Source: Acidovorax_G sp046289925
GTDB taxonomy: Bacteria > Pseudomonadota > Gammaproteobacteria > Burkholderiales > Burkholderiaceae_C
DNA length: 31,190 nt
Assembly: GCA_046289925.1 (NCBI GenBank)
Contig: JBKBUN010000016.1
Coordinates: forward strand, 1 to 31,190
Direction: 5' to 3'
Part shown: positions 18,545-27,657 of the stretch, in pieces
Layout: every line of letters starts with the position of its first letter
Position numbering within the stretch: the stretch's first letter is position 1
Notes under the pieces: model-generated
Databases searched by the model: none
The model's input: only the letters and a program-made list of their open reading frames with translations
What the model was told of the DNA's origin: nothing
Made by a program: the position numbers and the translations under genes

Positions 18545-19834
18545 TCAGTCGCTGCCCAGCGACTCGGCCCATGCCAGGGCTTGCAGGTGGGCCCAGTTGA
18601 CCTGGCGGTTCGACAGGTGCAAGGCCTCGGCCGTGCGTGCAAACACCTCGTCGTCGCCGCTTTCGCAGGCTTTGGTGAGCTCCAGGAAAGGGGCGAACAC
18701 GCCGGTGTTGTGCAGCAGTGCGTCGGTCACGGCCTGCGGCAGCGCCACCGATTCCAGTGCTTTGTCCAGCGGCAGGCCCAGCATGGTGTCAAGCAGCGAG
18801 AACACGCCCACCACGAATGCGTTGTCGCAGTCTTCCGGGGGCAGTAGTTCGGCGGCAAGCAGTTCCATCAGGCGGCCACGTACCACCGCTGTGGTGCCCA
18901 CTGCGGGTGGCGCACCGCCCGCGCGCGAAGTGGTCATGAGCAGCGCTGCCCAGCGGAACAGCTTTTTGAGGCCCAGGATCATCACCGCATGCCGGAAGGA
19001 CGTGATCTCGCACGAAAGGCCGAACCCCGACGAATTGATGAAGCGCAGCAAATTGAAGGACAGCGTCGGGTCTTTTTTGAGCAGCTCTTCGATTTCGGCG
19101 GTCGAAGCCTGCTTGCGTACCAGGTTGATGAGCTGGATGATCGTGGCCTGCGAGGGCCGGATGGTCGTGGCCTTGACGAGGGACGGTTTGGCAAACCAGA
19201 AGCCCTGGAACAGCTTGACGCCCAGGCCCAGCATCAGTTCGAACTGTTCCTGCGTTTCTACTTTTTCGGCCACCAGCGTGGCCTGGCTGTTGCTGGTGGC
19301 GAACCTCACCAAAGGGCCGGCCATCTCGGGCTTGAAGGCCATCATGTCGAGCTTGATGAAGCTGGCCAGCGGCAGCCACTGTGCGTAGGGCTTGCGAAGC
19401 GCCTGCTGGCTCAGCGCCAGGCGAAAGCCTTTGGCCCGCAGCCCTTGCAGAATCGGCAGGCGTGCGTCGATGTCTTCCTGCGTGGCGGTGTCGAGCAGAG
19501 TGGGCACTTCCAGCACCACCTTTTCGGGGTGGATCAGCTCCAGGTGGCCGCCGGCCAGGCTGTCGTGCGTGCAGTTGATGAACACCGTCTTCTTGCCCAC
19601 CAGGGCCTCGGTGCCTGCGTACGACAGTGCGTTGAAGAGCAGGGCCGCATCACTGGCGGCGGTGTGGGCGTCTGATGCGGTGGAGCGGTCGAACAGCTCG
19701 TAGCCGTACACCGCGCGCGTTTCATCCACGATCGCCTGACGGGCGATCACGGCCATATGGTCGATAAGGTCGGGCGGCGGCGTCTGGCTGGCAGCGTCCA
19801 AAGGCATGGGGGCGATATCGGGCTGGCTGGACAT
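18545..19834 (-). CDS. Degenerate-EAL/HDOD domain signalling protein (paralogue 1)
   Basis: A 429-residue cytoplasmic protein with an EAL-like domain (about 29-219) and an HDOD domain (about 225-420), the YuxH-type architecture. The EAL motif itself reads GYELF (44-48), and the DDFG segment that binds metal is replaced by LALSQ (139-143), although KLD (161-163) and AEKVE (189-193) remain. Cyclic-di-GMP hydrolysis is therefore unlikely; a binding or scaffold role is more plausible. The HDOD part has FRWAALLMTTSRAGG and VVRGRLMELLA. It is a tandem paralogue of the gene at 19914-21179, 79 bp upstream, and probably in one transcription unit with it. Confidence 0.9.
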   Translation of the reverse strand: MSSQPDIAPMPLDAASQTPPPDLIDHMAVIARQAIVDETRAVYGYELFDRSTASDAHTAASDAALLFNALSYAGTEALVGKKTVFINCTHDSLAGGHLELIHPEKVVLEVPTLLDTATQEDIDARLPILQGLRAKGFRLALSQQALRKPYAQWLPLASFIKLDMMAFKPEMAGPLVRFATSNSQATLVAEKVETQEQFELMLGLGVKLFQGFWFAKPSLVKATTIRPSQATIIQLINLVRKQASTAEIEELLKKDPTLSFNLLRFINSSGFGLSCEITSFRHAVMILGLKKLFRWAALLMTTSRAGGAPPAVGTTAVVRGRLMELLAAELLPPEDCDNAFVVGVFSLLDTMLGLPLDKALESVALPQAVTDALLHNTGVFAPFLELTKACESGDDEVFARTAEALHLSNRQVNWAHLQALAWAESLGSD

Positions 19835-19913
19835 GGTGCGCTGTAGATAAGGTCAGACTCTTCATCAGATTCTAGACCTTGCAGTGCTCAGGGACCGCCT
19901 TCGGATCTTGCGC

Positions 19914-21179
19914 TCACACGGCGAAGTTATCAGCCCAGGCCAGCGCCTGCAGGTGCGCCATGTTGATCTGCTGACTGGACAGGTGCAGCGTGCTGGCAGC
20001 GCGGTCGAACATGGCATCGTCGCTCGACTCGCAGGCCTCGGCCAGCGTGAGCAAGTCGCCCAGAAAGCCTTCACGGCGCAGCAGCGCGGCCACCACTGGC
20101 TCGGGCAGCGAAATCAGCCCCAAGGCCGACACCATGGGCATTGAGAGCATCACGTCCAGCAGCGAGAAGATCCCCACGACGAAAGCCTGGTCGGCTTCCT
20201 GGGGTGGCAGCGTCTCCAGCGCCAGCAGTTCCATCAGGCGGCCGCGCACCACGGCCGTCTGCCCCACTGGCGAGGGGACGCCCCCCGCGCGCGAGGCCGT
20301 CAGCAGCAGCGCAGCCCAGCGGAACAGCTTTTTCAGCCCCATGAGCATCACCGCCTGGCGGAAGGACGTAATCTCCCGCTGCAAGCCGAAGCCCGCCGAG
20401 TTGATGAGCCGCATCAGGTTGAAGGCCAGCCCTGCGTCTTTTTTGAGCACTTCCTCGATCTCGTCGGTGCTGGCCTGCTGGCGCACCTTGTTGATCAGGT
20501 CGACGATGCTGGCCTGCGACGGCGAAAGCAGCTTGGTTTCGACCAGGGCGGGGCGTGCAAACCAGTAGCCCTGGTAGAGCTGCACGCCGTGGCTGGACAC
20601 CATGTCGTACTGCTGCGCAGTCTCGACCTTCTCGGCGATCAGCTCGGCCTTGGACTGTCGGCCTGCATAGCGGATGAGCACGGCGAGTTGGTCGGGTGCG
20701 AGCACCGACAGGTCGAGCTTGATGTAATCGGCCAGCGGCAGCCACGGCGCATAGGCCGACTCCAGCACCGTGTGGTTGAACGCCAGATGAAAGCCGCGCA
20801 TGCGCAGCCCCTGCAAGATGGGCAGGCGTGCGGACACTTCTTCGGCAGCCACGTGGCCGAGCGGCGGTATTTCGAGCACGACCTTGTCCGGGTCCACCAG
20901 TTCCAGGTGGCCGCCGGTCAGGCTTTCGTGGGTGCAGTTCACGAAGATCAGCTTCTTGCCCACCAGGTCCTCGGTGCCGGCGTGCGAGAGGGCTGTGAAG
21001 ACCAGGATCACGTCGGTGGCTGCCGTGTGGGCCGTGCCGCTGCGCGAGCGGTTGAACAACTCGTAGCCCACCACCTGCTGCTGGCCATTCACGATGGCCT
21101 GGCGGGCGATCATGGAAACCGAAGTCTGGCCGCCCGCAGGGGCAGAGCCGGGCGTGCCGCCGTTGGCAGAATGGGACAT
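19914..21179 (-). CDS. Degenerate-EAL/HDOD domain signalling protein (paralogue 2)
   Basis: A 421-residue protein with the same EAL-like plus HDOD layout as its neighbour. Shared runs such as KKLFRWAALL, VVRGRLMELLA, HTAA.D and MAHLQALAWA/WAHLQALAWA point to a tandem duplication. The EAL motif is again lost (GYELFNRS), and LAFNHT stands where DDFG is expected, so phosphodiesterase activity is unlikely. KLD and AEKVE are kept. The ATG at 21179 is preferred over a TTG six codons upstream. The two paralogues differ most in the N-terminal 30 residues and in the loops facing the substrate pocket. Confidence 0.9.
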   Translation of the reverse strand: MSHSANGGTPGSAPAGGQTSVSMIARQAIVNGQQQVVGYELFNRSRSGTAHTAATDVILVFTALSHAGTEDLVGKKLIFVNCTHESLTGGHLELVDPDKVVLEIPPLGHVAAEEVSARLPILQGLRMRGFHLAFNHTVLESAYAPWLPLADYIKLDLSVLAPDQLAVLIRYAGRQSKAELIAEKVETAQQYDMVSSHGVQLYQGYWFARPALVETKLLSPSQASIVDLINKVRQQASTDEIEEVLKKDAGLAFNLMRLINSAGFGLQREITSFRQAVMLMGLKKLFRWAALLLTASRAGGVPSPVGQTAVVRGRLMELLALETLPPQEADQAFVVGIFSLLDVMLSMPMVSALGLISLPEPVVAALLRREGFLGDLLTLAEACESSDDAMFDRAASTLHLSSQQINMAHLQALAWADNFAV

Positions 21180-21328
21180 GGCGTGGATTGGGCGCAATGC
21201 AGCGCTGATCGAAACTGGGGTGCTGATTGTAGGAAACCGATCAAACCCGAGCGGGGGCGCGTGTGTTACGAGTGGTGTGCGGCCACACGGCGCCGGGCTG
21301 CGGTGGGCGGGTCTTGGCCCTCAGGGGC

Positions 21329-22033
21329 TCAGGGGGCCTGCTCCAGCCACGCCAATTCGGTGTCGCTGAACCCTGCACGTCGCCGCGCTTCGGTGTTGAA
21401 AGGCGGGCGCGGGCGCGGAGCCTCGTAGCGCTGGGCCAGCACTTCGTACAGCGCCTCGGCGTCATCGCCGCGCTGGCTGCAGAGCCAGCGGTACCAGTGG
21501 TTGCCAATCGCCACGTGCCCCACCTCGTCGCGCAGGATGGTGTCGAGAATCTCCACTGCCGCCAGCGCATCGGGCGTGCCCACGCTGCGCAGCTTGTGCT
21601 GGATCTGCGGCGTAGCGTCCAGCCCGCGGGCCTCCAGCGTGCGTGGCACCAGCGCCATGCGCGCCACGATGTCGCCGCGGGTCTTCTCGCACATGGTCCA
21701 CAGGCCCTGGTGCGCAGGAAAGTCGCCATGCATGCCACCAAAACGCCAGACGGCGTCGAGTGCAAGGTTGATGGCGTTGAACTCGATGTGTGCAATCGCA
21801 TGCAGCAGCACGGCCCGGCCGAGGGGTGTGGCCGGCGATCGGCGTGCCACTTCCGTGTGGTGGCGCAGCACCGGACGCTCGGGGCGGCCTGGCAGGCCGG
21901 CAGGCTCGGTGAGGATGGCTTCTGGCGCTATCGAAATATGAGCTGCTCGTGCCTGCAAATCAAGGACCGCAGCCACTTTTTGTTCAGGATCCTGGAGTTG
22001 CAAGACCTCCAGCGCACGGTGACGTAGCTCCAT
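21329..22033 (-). CDS. DUF455 ferritin-like protein, apparently missing one helix
   Basis: A 234-residue member of the DUF455 ferritin-like family. HAIAHIEFNAINLALDAVWRF (E84) and LRDEVGHVAIGNHWYRWLC (E170, H173) are two of the expected metal-ligand helices. In family members as I know them, DAVWRFAGM is followed by some 30 residues with an EExxHF helix before GDFPAH; here WRFGGM (96-101) runs directly into HGDFPAH, so that helix seems deleted in frame. The region 20-37 (VAAVLDLQARAAHISIAP) is encoded by a family-2 repeat. The function of the family is not established; a di-iron role here is doubtful. It is divergent from the gamma-carbonic anhydrase gene. Confidence 0.85.
   Translation of the reverse strand: MELRHRALEVLQLQDPEQKVAAVLDLQARAAHISIAPEAILTEPAGLPGRPERPVLRHHTEVARRSPATPLGRAVLLHAIAHIEFNAINLALDAVWRFGGMHGDFPAHQGLWTMCEKTRGDIVARMALVPRTLEARGLDATPQIQHKLRSVGTPDALAAVEILDTILRDEVGHVAIGNHWYRWLCSQRGDDAEALYEVLAQRYEAPRPRPPFNTEARRRAGFSDTELAWLEQAP
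21927..21975 (-). repeat. Family-2 repeat copy E, inside the DUF455 coding sequence
   Basis: Read on the minus strand, CTTGATTTGCAGGCACG is followed by AGCAGCTCATATTTCGATAGC. It aligns with copy A (CTTGATTTGAAAGCACG, AGCAGC) plus the terminal ATAGC. It is in frame and encodes about 16 residues of the protein N-terminus. The 5' arm is degenerate, so the hairpin is weaker than in copies A, D and F. Confidence 0.7.
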
Positions 22034-22182
22034 TCGTACAATTCTAGGCGGCGTGGCCTCGAAGCCTGCGGTGCATGGCGCCGTAGCACCGGCCGCGGCG
22101 CTCCGCCCTCAACTGCAAGCCCCCGTGTGCCGGCTGTGCGCGGGGCGCGAGCCGATCAACCCCATAACCAGGAGAGGCGGAG

Positions 22183-22707
22183 ATGGCAGTGTACGAACTC
22201 GACGGCGTGGCCCCGCGCGTGGCCGAATCGGCCTGGGTGGCCGACGGCGCGCAGGTGATGGGCAACGTGGTGCTGGGCGAGGACGCGAGCGTCTGGTTCG
22301 GCACGGTGGTGCGCGGCGACACCGAATGCATCACCATCGGCGCGGGCAGCAACATCCAGGACGCCAGCGTGCTGCATGCCGACATCGGCCAGCCGCTGGT
22401 GGTGGGCGAGCGCGTGACGGTGGGCCATCAGGTCATGCTGCACGGCTGCACGATTGGCGACGAGTCGCTCATCGGTATTGGGGCCGTGGTCTTGAACGGC
22501 GCACGCATCGGTCGCAACTGCCTGGTGGGGGCGGGCGCACTCGTCACCGAGGGCAAGGAGTTTCCCGACGGCTCCATGATCCTGGGCAGTCCGGCCAAGG
22601 TGGTGCGGCAGCTCACGCCCGAGCAGATCGCCGGCCTGCGCATGAGCGCGCAGCATTACATCGACAACGCCCGGCGCTTTCGGCGCGGGCTGCGCAAGAT
22701 CGGCTGA
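22183..22707 (+). CDS. Gamma-class carbonic anhydrase-like hexapeptide-repeat protein
   Basis: A 174-residue left-handed beta-helix protein made of hexapeptide turns (VMGNVVLGEDASVWFGTVVRGD). Three metal-ligand histidines are in place: H65 (VLHAD), H82 and H87 (VGHQVMLHGC). It resembles the YrdA/PaaY group, for which carbonic anhydrase or thioesterase activity has been shown in some members only. AGGAG is placed upstream of ATG 22183. hslO follows after 32 nt, so they may be co-transcribed. Confidence 0.93.
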   Translation: MAVYELDGVAPRVAESAWVADGAQVMGNVVLGEDASVWFGTVVRGDTECITIGAGSNIQDASVLHADIGQPLVVGERVTVGHQVMLHGCTIGDESLIGIGAVVLNGARIGRNCLVGAGALVTEGKEFPDGSMILGSPAKVVRQLTPEQIAGLRMSAQHYIDNARRFRRGLRKIG

Positions 22708-22739
22708 GCCGGTCTGCGCCTACACAGGAACATTTTTGC

Positions 22740-23726
22740 GTGTCTGAACTCCACAAATTCCTTTTTGACGGCCTGCCCGTGCGCGGCATGCTTGTGCGCC
22801 TGACCGATGCCTGGACCGACATCCTCGCGCGCCGGGCCGCCAACACGCAGACGGGGGCCTACCCCGCGCCGGTGCGTGCGCTGCTGGGCGAGATGGCTGC
22901 GGCGGGTGTGCTCATGCAGTCGAACATCAAGTTCAACGGTGCGCTGGTGCTGCAGGTGTTTGGCGATGGGCCAGTCAAGCTGGCGGTGGTGGAGGTGCAG
23001 TCCGACCTCAGCCTGCGCGCCACGGCCACAGTGCTGGCCCCGGTGCCAGACGAGGCACGCCTGAGTAGCATGCTCAACGTGGGCGGTGCAGGCCGCTGCG
23101 CGATCACGCTCGACCCCAAAGCCCGGATGCCGGGCCAGCAACCCTACCAGGGCGTGGTGCCGCTGCATGGCGATGCGGGCGAAAAGCTCGAAGACGTGGC
23201 TGAGGTGCTGCAGCACTACATGCTGCAGTCCGAGCAGTTGGACACTGTGCTCGTGCTGGCCGCCAACGACCAAGTGGCCGCGGGCCTGCTGATCCAGCGC
23301 ATGCCGATGGCGGGCGAGGCCAATCTGGCTGGCGGTACGCCCACGCCCGATGCGGACCAGATAGGCCGCAACGAGGACTACAACCGCATTGCCCACCTGG
23401 CAGCCAGCCTGACGCGCGAGGAACTGCTCACGCTCGACGCCGACACCATTTTGCGCCGCCTGTTCTGGGAGGAAAAACTGCTGCGCTTTGAGCCGCTGCA
23501 AGGGGCGCAAGGCCCGCGCTTTGCCTGCACCTGCAGCCGCGAGCGTGTGCGCGGCATGCTGCGCGGGCTGGGTGTGGCCGAGGCCGAAGACATCCTGGCT
23601 GAGAAGGGGCATATCGAGGTCGGCTGCGACTTCTGCGGCCAGCAGTACCGCTTTGATGCGGTGGACGTGGCGCAGATCTTCCGCGAAGCCGGATCGCAGC
23701 CGCCCAGTTCCAGCGCCATGCAGTAG
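22740..23726 (+). CDS. hslO: Redox-regulated chaperone Hsp33
   Basis: A 328-residue holdase chaperone that is activated by oxidation of its zinc-bound cysteines. The C-terminal redox switch is complete: C263-x-C265 (ACTCSRERV) and C296-x2-C299 (VGCDFCGQQYRFD). The N-terminal domain starts with KFLFDGLPVRGMLVRL, as expected. The GTG at 22740 is preceded by AGGAA at 10 nt. With katG elsewhere in the window, this adds to the oxidative-stress content, though the two are not in one operon. Confidence 0.96.
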   Translation: MSELHKFLFDGLPVRGMLVRLTDAWTDILARRAANTQTGAYPAPVRALLGEMAAAGVLMQSNIKFNGALVLQVFGDGPVKLAVVEVQSDLSLRATATVLAPVPDEARLSSMLNVGGAGRCAITLDPKARMPGQQPYQGVVPLHGDAGEKLEDVAEVLQHYMLQSEQLDTVLVLAANDQVAAGLLIQRMPMAGEANLAGGTPTPDADQIGRNEDYNRIAHLAASLTREELLTLDADTILRRLFWEEKLLRFEPLQGAQGPRFACTCSRERVRGMLRGLGVAEAEDILAEKGHIEVGCDFCGQQYRFDAVDVAQIFREAGSQPPSSSAMQ

Positions 23727-23848
23727 CGCGGCCTGCGTGGCGCGCGCATAGCGCTTTCAGCCAGAAGGTGAGTGTGCCCACAAGGCGCAACTTCAACGGA
23801 CATCAGAACTTTCACTTTTCAGTGTGAACAAGCGGTCCACTGCAGTTT

Positions 23849-24017
23849 CTAGGAGCCTGTCGGACTTGGGAATCGTCGGCTGCAAATGGGCCGCAGCGGT
23901 CCATTTTCCGCCGTCTTTTGGCCCCATAGCCCCGCTATGGGGCTGCAAACACGGCGAAAACTGTCCTCGCTGGGGCTCATGTTCGCTTTCGACGCCCCAA
24001 GTCCGACAGACTCCTAG
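23849..24017 (+). repeat. Family-1 MITE-like repeat, copy 3 (full length, 169 bp)
   Basis: Terminal inverted repeats CTAGGAGCCTGTCGGACTTG and its near-perfect complement at the right end. Internally CGCCGT (23909-23914) pairs with ACGGCG (23951-23956) around a perfect 10-bp stem GCCCCATAGC/GCTATGGGGC (23921-23943). It lies between the convergent hslO and the minus-strand hypothetical gene, whose TAG stop (24014-24016) is formed by the end of the repeat. No flanking duplication is evident. Confidence 0.92.
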
Positions 24018-24556
24018 GGATCACCGCTGTGGCGTTCGCGTTCGGCCTTCAGCGCGGTAAAGAGCTGGTGCTCGCACGCCGGGTCGCTGCATTTTTCGCA
24101 GGCCCAAGGGCGCAGGCGCTGCATGCGGTCCTGCAAGGCGTCGTCGTCGCCTGGCAAACCCAGCGCGGCCTTTGCGCGCGCGATCTGCGTGTGCAAGGGG
24201 CCGTGCAGCACTTGGTAGCTGCGGGCTATGCGCTGTAGGGCCTGGCGCAGGGCCCAGACCTCGGCGTCTGCACCGCCTTGCGGTGGTGCAGACGCCGTCG
24301 GGCTTTGGGGCGCGGGGTGGCACAGCAGCAGGTGGCTGAAACCGTCCACAGCCGTCGTCCAGTCGGCCGGCGCGGGGGCTGCCTGCGCAACGGCATGGGC
24401 CACAGGACACCACAGCGCCACGTGCGCAATGCGCGCATCGCTTTGCAGGGCCGCCCGCAACTGCGGAGCCTGGGGGTCGCTGGGGACGGCGAGCAGCAGC
24501 ACCCGCAGCGCAGTGGAGGGCGTGTCGCTCGAGAGGGGAGGCCGCCACCGCCTCAT
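24014..24556 (-). CDS. Hypothetical protein with C-terminal CxxC-x4-CxH motif
   Basis: I do not recognise a named family. The 180-residue protein is soluble, with an alpha/beta-looking N-terminal half (RVLLLAVPS, HVALWCP, HLLLCHP), a Pro/Ala-rich break, a helical part (ALRQALQRIARSYQVLHG) and a C-terminal CEKCSDPACEH (C153, C156, C161, H163) that could bind zinc or a cluster. Strand and codon use agree with the neighbours, and it follows ftsB by 33 nt at the end of the pyrG cluster. Its TAG stop is the end of family-1 repeat copy 3, so the last residues (GDP) may be altered from the ancestral form. Confidence 0.7.
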   Translation of the reverse strand: MRRWRPPLSSDTPSTALRVLLLAVPSDPQAPQLRAALQSDARIAHVALWCPVAHAVAQAAPAPADWTTAVDGFSHLLLCHPAPQSPTASAPPQGGADAEVWALRQALQRIARSYQVLHGPLHTQIARAKAALGLPGDDDALQDRMQRLRPWACEKCSDPACEHQLFTALKAERERHSGDP

Positions 24557-24589
24557 AAGCCCGTGGCCCCAGCCGCAGGCCGTGGGGAC

Positions 24590-24868
24590 TCAGCGGCGGC
24601 TGTACTGCACAAGGATTTCATTGGGCTTGACCATGCCCAGTTCGCTGCGGGCCTTCTCCTCGACCATGTCGAGGCCTTCCTTCAGGTCTTGTACTTCAGA
24701 GCTGAGCTGGGCGTTGACCTGCCGCGCGCGCGCATTGGCGGCTTGTTGCGCTTCGATCTGGCGCTGCATTTCCTGCACCTTGGGCAGACTGCCGCGGCCC
24801 ATCCACAACTGGGCGTGGATGGCCACGAGCAGACCGAGCAGCACCAGCGGGATGATTCGGGAGCCCAT
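24590..24868 (-). CDS. ftsB: Cell division protein FtsB
   Basis: A 92-residue septum protein that joins FtsL and FtsQ. It has a single transmembrane helix (about 5-22, PLVLLGLLVAIHAQLW), then G-RGSLP and a coiled coil (about 28-70, VQEMQRQIEAQQAANARARQ). The tail EEKARSELGMVKPNEILVQY is the FtsB signature. The eno-ftsB order is widespread in proteobacteria. The 158-bp gap to eno is GC-rich and contains an 8-bp hairpin at 24974-24994. Confidence 0.96.
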   Translation of the reverse strand: MGSRIIPLVLLGLLVAIHAQLWMGRGSLPKVQEMQRQIEAQQAANARARQVNAQLSSEVQDLKEGLDMVEEKARSELGMVKPNEILVQYSRR

Positions 24869-24973
24869 GCGTGCGGGTTCTCAGGATGTCGGCAGCGCCG
24901 CACAAGGGAGGAGGGCAGGCCCGCACAGCTGCAGGCCTGCTTGTAGGCTCAGCAGCGGCCCGCTGCAGTGCCC

Positions 24974-24994
24974 GCTGGCCGCAGGACGGCCAGC
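24974..24994. other. 8-bp intercistronic hairpin between eno and ftsB
   Basis: GCTGGCCG - CAGGA - CGGCCAGC is perfect. There is no U-tract on the minus strand, so it may slow transcription or protect an mRNA end rather than terminate. Confidence 0.4.
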
Positions 24995-25026
24995 CGGAGA
25001 GGGCAGCAGGGGCCGCACGGGGGGAC

Positions 25027-26313
<1,287 letters not shown>

Positions 26314-26344
26314 GGTTTCCTTTGTTGGAAGTTTGGAATGAAAT

Positions 26345-26394
26345 CGGCTGCTTGTGCTTATTTGGTAAGCACGAGCCGCTATAAACTCAATAGC
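26345..26394. repeat. Family-2 repeat copy F
   Basis: GGCTGCTTGTGCTTA (26346-26360) and TAAGCACGAGCCGCT (26366-26380) form an imperfect hairpin, followed by GCTAT-AAACTCA-ATAGC (26378-26394). It occupies the gap between the DUF1330 gene and eno, where it may process or terminate the mRNA. Confidence 0.75.
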
Positions 26395-26487
26395 AATACG
26401 ATGGCGGCTGCGTCATCCTAGAAACCGCAGTTGGATGCGCCCGCCAGGGTCGTGATCGGCGCGCCAGGCCGGGCGAGACGGCTAGGG

Positions 26488-26778
26488 TCATACGCCCTCG
26501 ACGCAGACCATGCGCATGATGGCCGCGCCCTCGCGGGCGGCCTTGGCTTTCTGGTACTCGGGCGTGTCGTAGAAGGAGCGCGCAGCCTCGAAGCTCGGGA
26601 ACTTCAGCAGCACCGTGCGGCCGGGGTTCCAGTCGCCTTCCAGCACCTCCACCTTGCCGCCGCGGATGCACACCTCGGCGCCATGCGCCTGCATGGCCAG
26701 CGTGCTCCACTTCTTGTATTCCTCGTACTGCTCGGGGTTGGTGACGGTGACCGATGCGATGATGTAGCCGCTGCTCAT
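26488..26778 (-). CDS. DUF1330 domain protein
   Basis: A 96-residue protein of the dimeric alpha/beta-barrel fold. GYIIASVTVTNPEQYEEYKK opens the domain and RTVLLKFPSFEAARSFYDTPEYQ is the typical DUF1330 core. It is cytoplasmic and no catalytic site is established for the family. The ATG at 26778 lies 7 nt after the kdsA stop, so it is probably co-translated with kdsA. An in-frame upstream ORF would overlap kdsA and is not needed. Confidence 0.92.
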   Translation of the reverse strand: MSSGYIIASVTVTNPEQYEEYKKWSTLAMQAHGAEVCIRGGKVEVLEGDWNPGRTVLLKFPSFEAARSFYDTPEYQKAKAAREGAAIMRMVCVEGV

Positions 26779-26785
26779 GGTGGGT

Positions 26786-27643
26786 TCAAGCTCCAAAGTC
26801 GTTTTCGAGGAATCCGCTCTTCTTGGTGGCCTCGTCCAGCACCACCAGTGTCTCCAGCAGCGCTTTCATATGCTGCAGCGGCACCGCGTTGGGGCCGTCG
26901 GACCAGGCTTCGGCCGGGCGGGGGTGGGTCTCCATGAACAGGCCGGCCACACCTGCAGCCACACCGGCGCGGGCCAGCACTGGCACCATTTCGCGCGCGC
27001 CGCCGCTGGCCGTGCCCAGTCCGCCGGGCTTTTGCACCGAATGGGTCACATCAAACACCACCGGCGCGCCCGATTTGCGCATCTCCGCCAGGCTGGTCAT
27101 GTCGGCCACGAGGTTGTTGTAGCCAAAGCTCACACCGCGTTCGCAGGCCAGAAAACGGTCTTCCGACAGGCCGACCTCGGCTGCTGCCGAGCGGGCCTTG
27201 TCGATCACGTTCTTCATGTCCCAGGGCGCAAGGAACTGGCCCTTCTTGATGTTGACCGGCTTGCCCGACTGGGCCACGGCACGGATGAAGTCCGTCTGGC
27301 GGCACAAAAACGCCGGGGTCTGCAGCACGTCGACCACGGAGGCCACCTCGGCCACCTGCGATTCGTCGTGCACATCGGTCAGGACGGGCAGTTGTAGCTG
27401 GCGACGCACTTCATCCAAGATCTTCAGGCCAGCATCGAGGCCAACGCCGCGCTTGCTGCTGCCCGACGAGCGGTTGGCCTTGTCGAACGAGCCCTTGTAG
27501 ATCAGCGGGATGCCCAGCGGTGTGCAGGCCTCTTTCAGGCGGGCTGCCACTTCGAGCGACATCTCCAGCCCTTCGATCGAGCAGGTGCCTGCGATCAGGA
27601 AGAAACGCTGGTCGAGGCCGACGTTGAATCCGCACAACTGCAT
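26786..27643 (-). CDS. kdsA: 3-deoxy-D-manno-octulosonate 8-phosphate synthase
   Basis: A 285-residue enzyme that condenses phosphoenolpyruvate with arabinose 5-phosphate to make Kdo8P for lipopolysaccharide. FDKANRSS (53-60), LTDVHD, LQTPAFLCRQTD and GPNAVPL are diagnostic. C21 in IAGTC, with H201, E238 and D249, fits the metal-dependent class rather than the metal-independent E. coli type, which has Asn in place of this Cys. A Thr at 20 replaces the usual Pro (IAGPC). It is 14 nt after pyrG. Confidence 0.98.
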   Translation of the reverse strand: MQLCGFNVGLDQRFFLIAGTCSIEGLEMSLEVAARLKEACTPLGIPLIYKGSFDKANRSSGSSKRGVGLDAGLKILDEVRRQLQLPVLTDVHDESQVAEVASVVDVLQTPAFLCRQTDFIRAVAQSGKPVNIKKGQFLAPWDMKNVIDKARSAAAEVGLSEDRFLACERGVSFGYNNLVADMTSLAEMRKSGAPVVFDVTHSVQKPGGLGTASGGAREMVPVLARAGVAAGVAGLFMETHPRPAEAWSDGPNAVPLQHMKALLETLVVLDEATKKSGFLENDFGA

Positions 27644-27657
27644 GGGATGGGCTCCGC

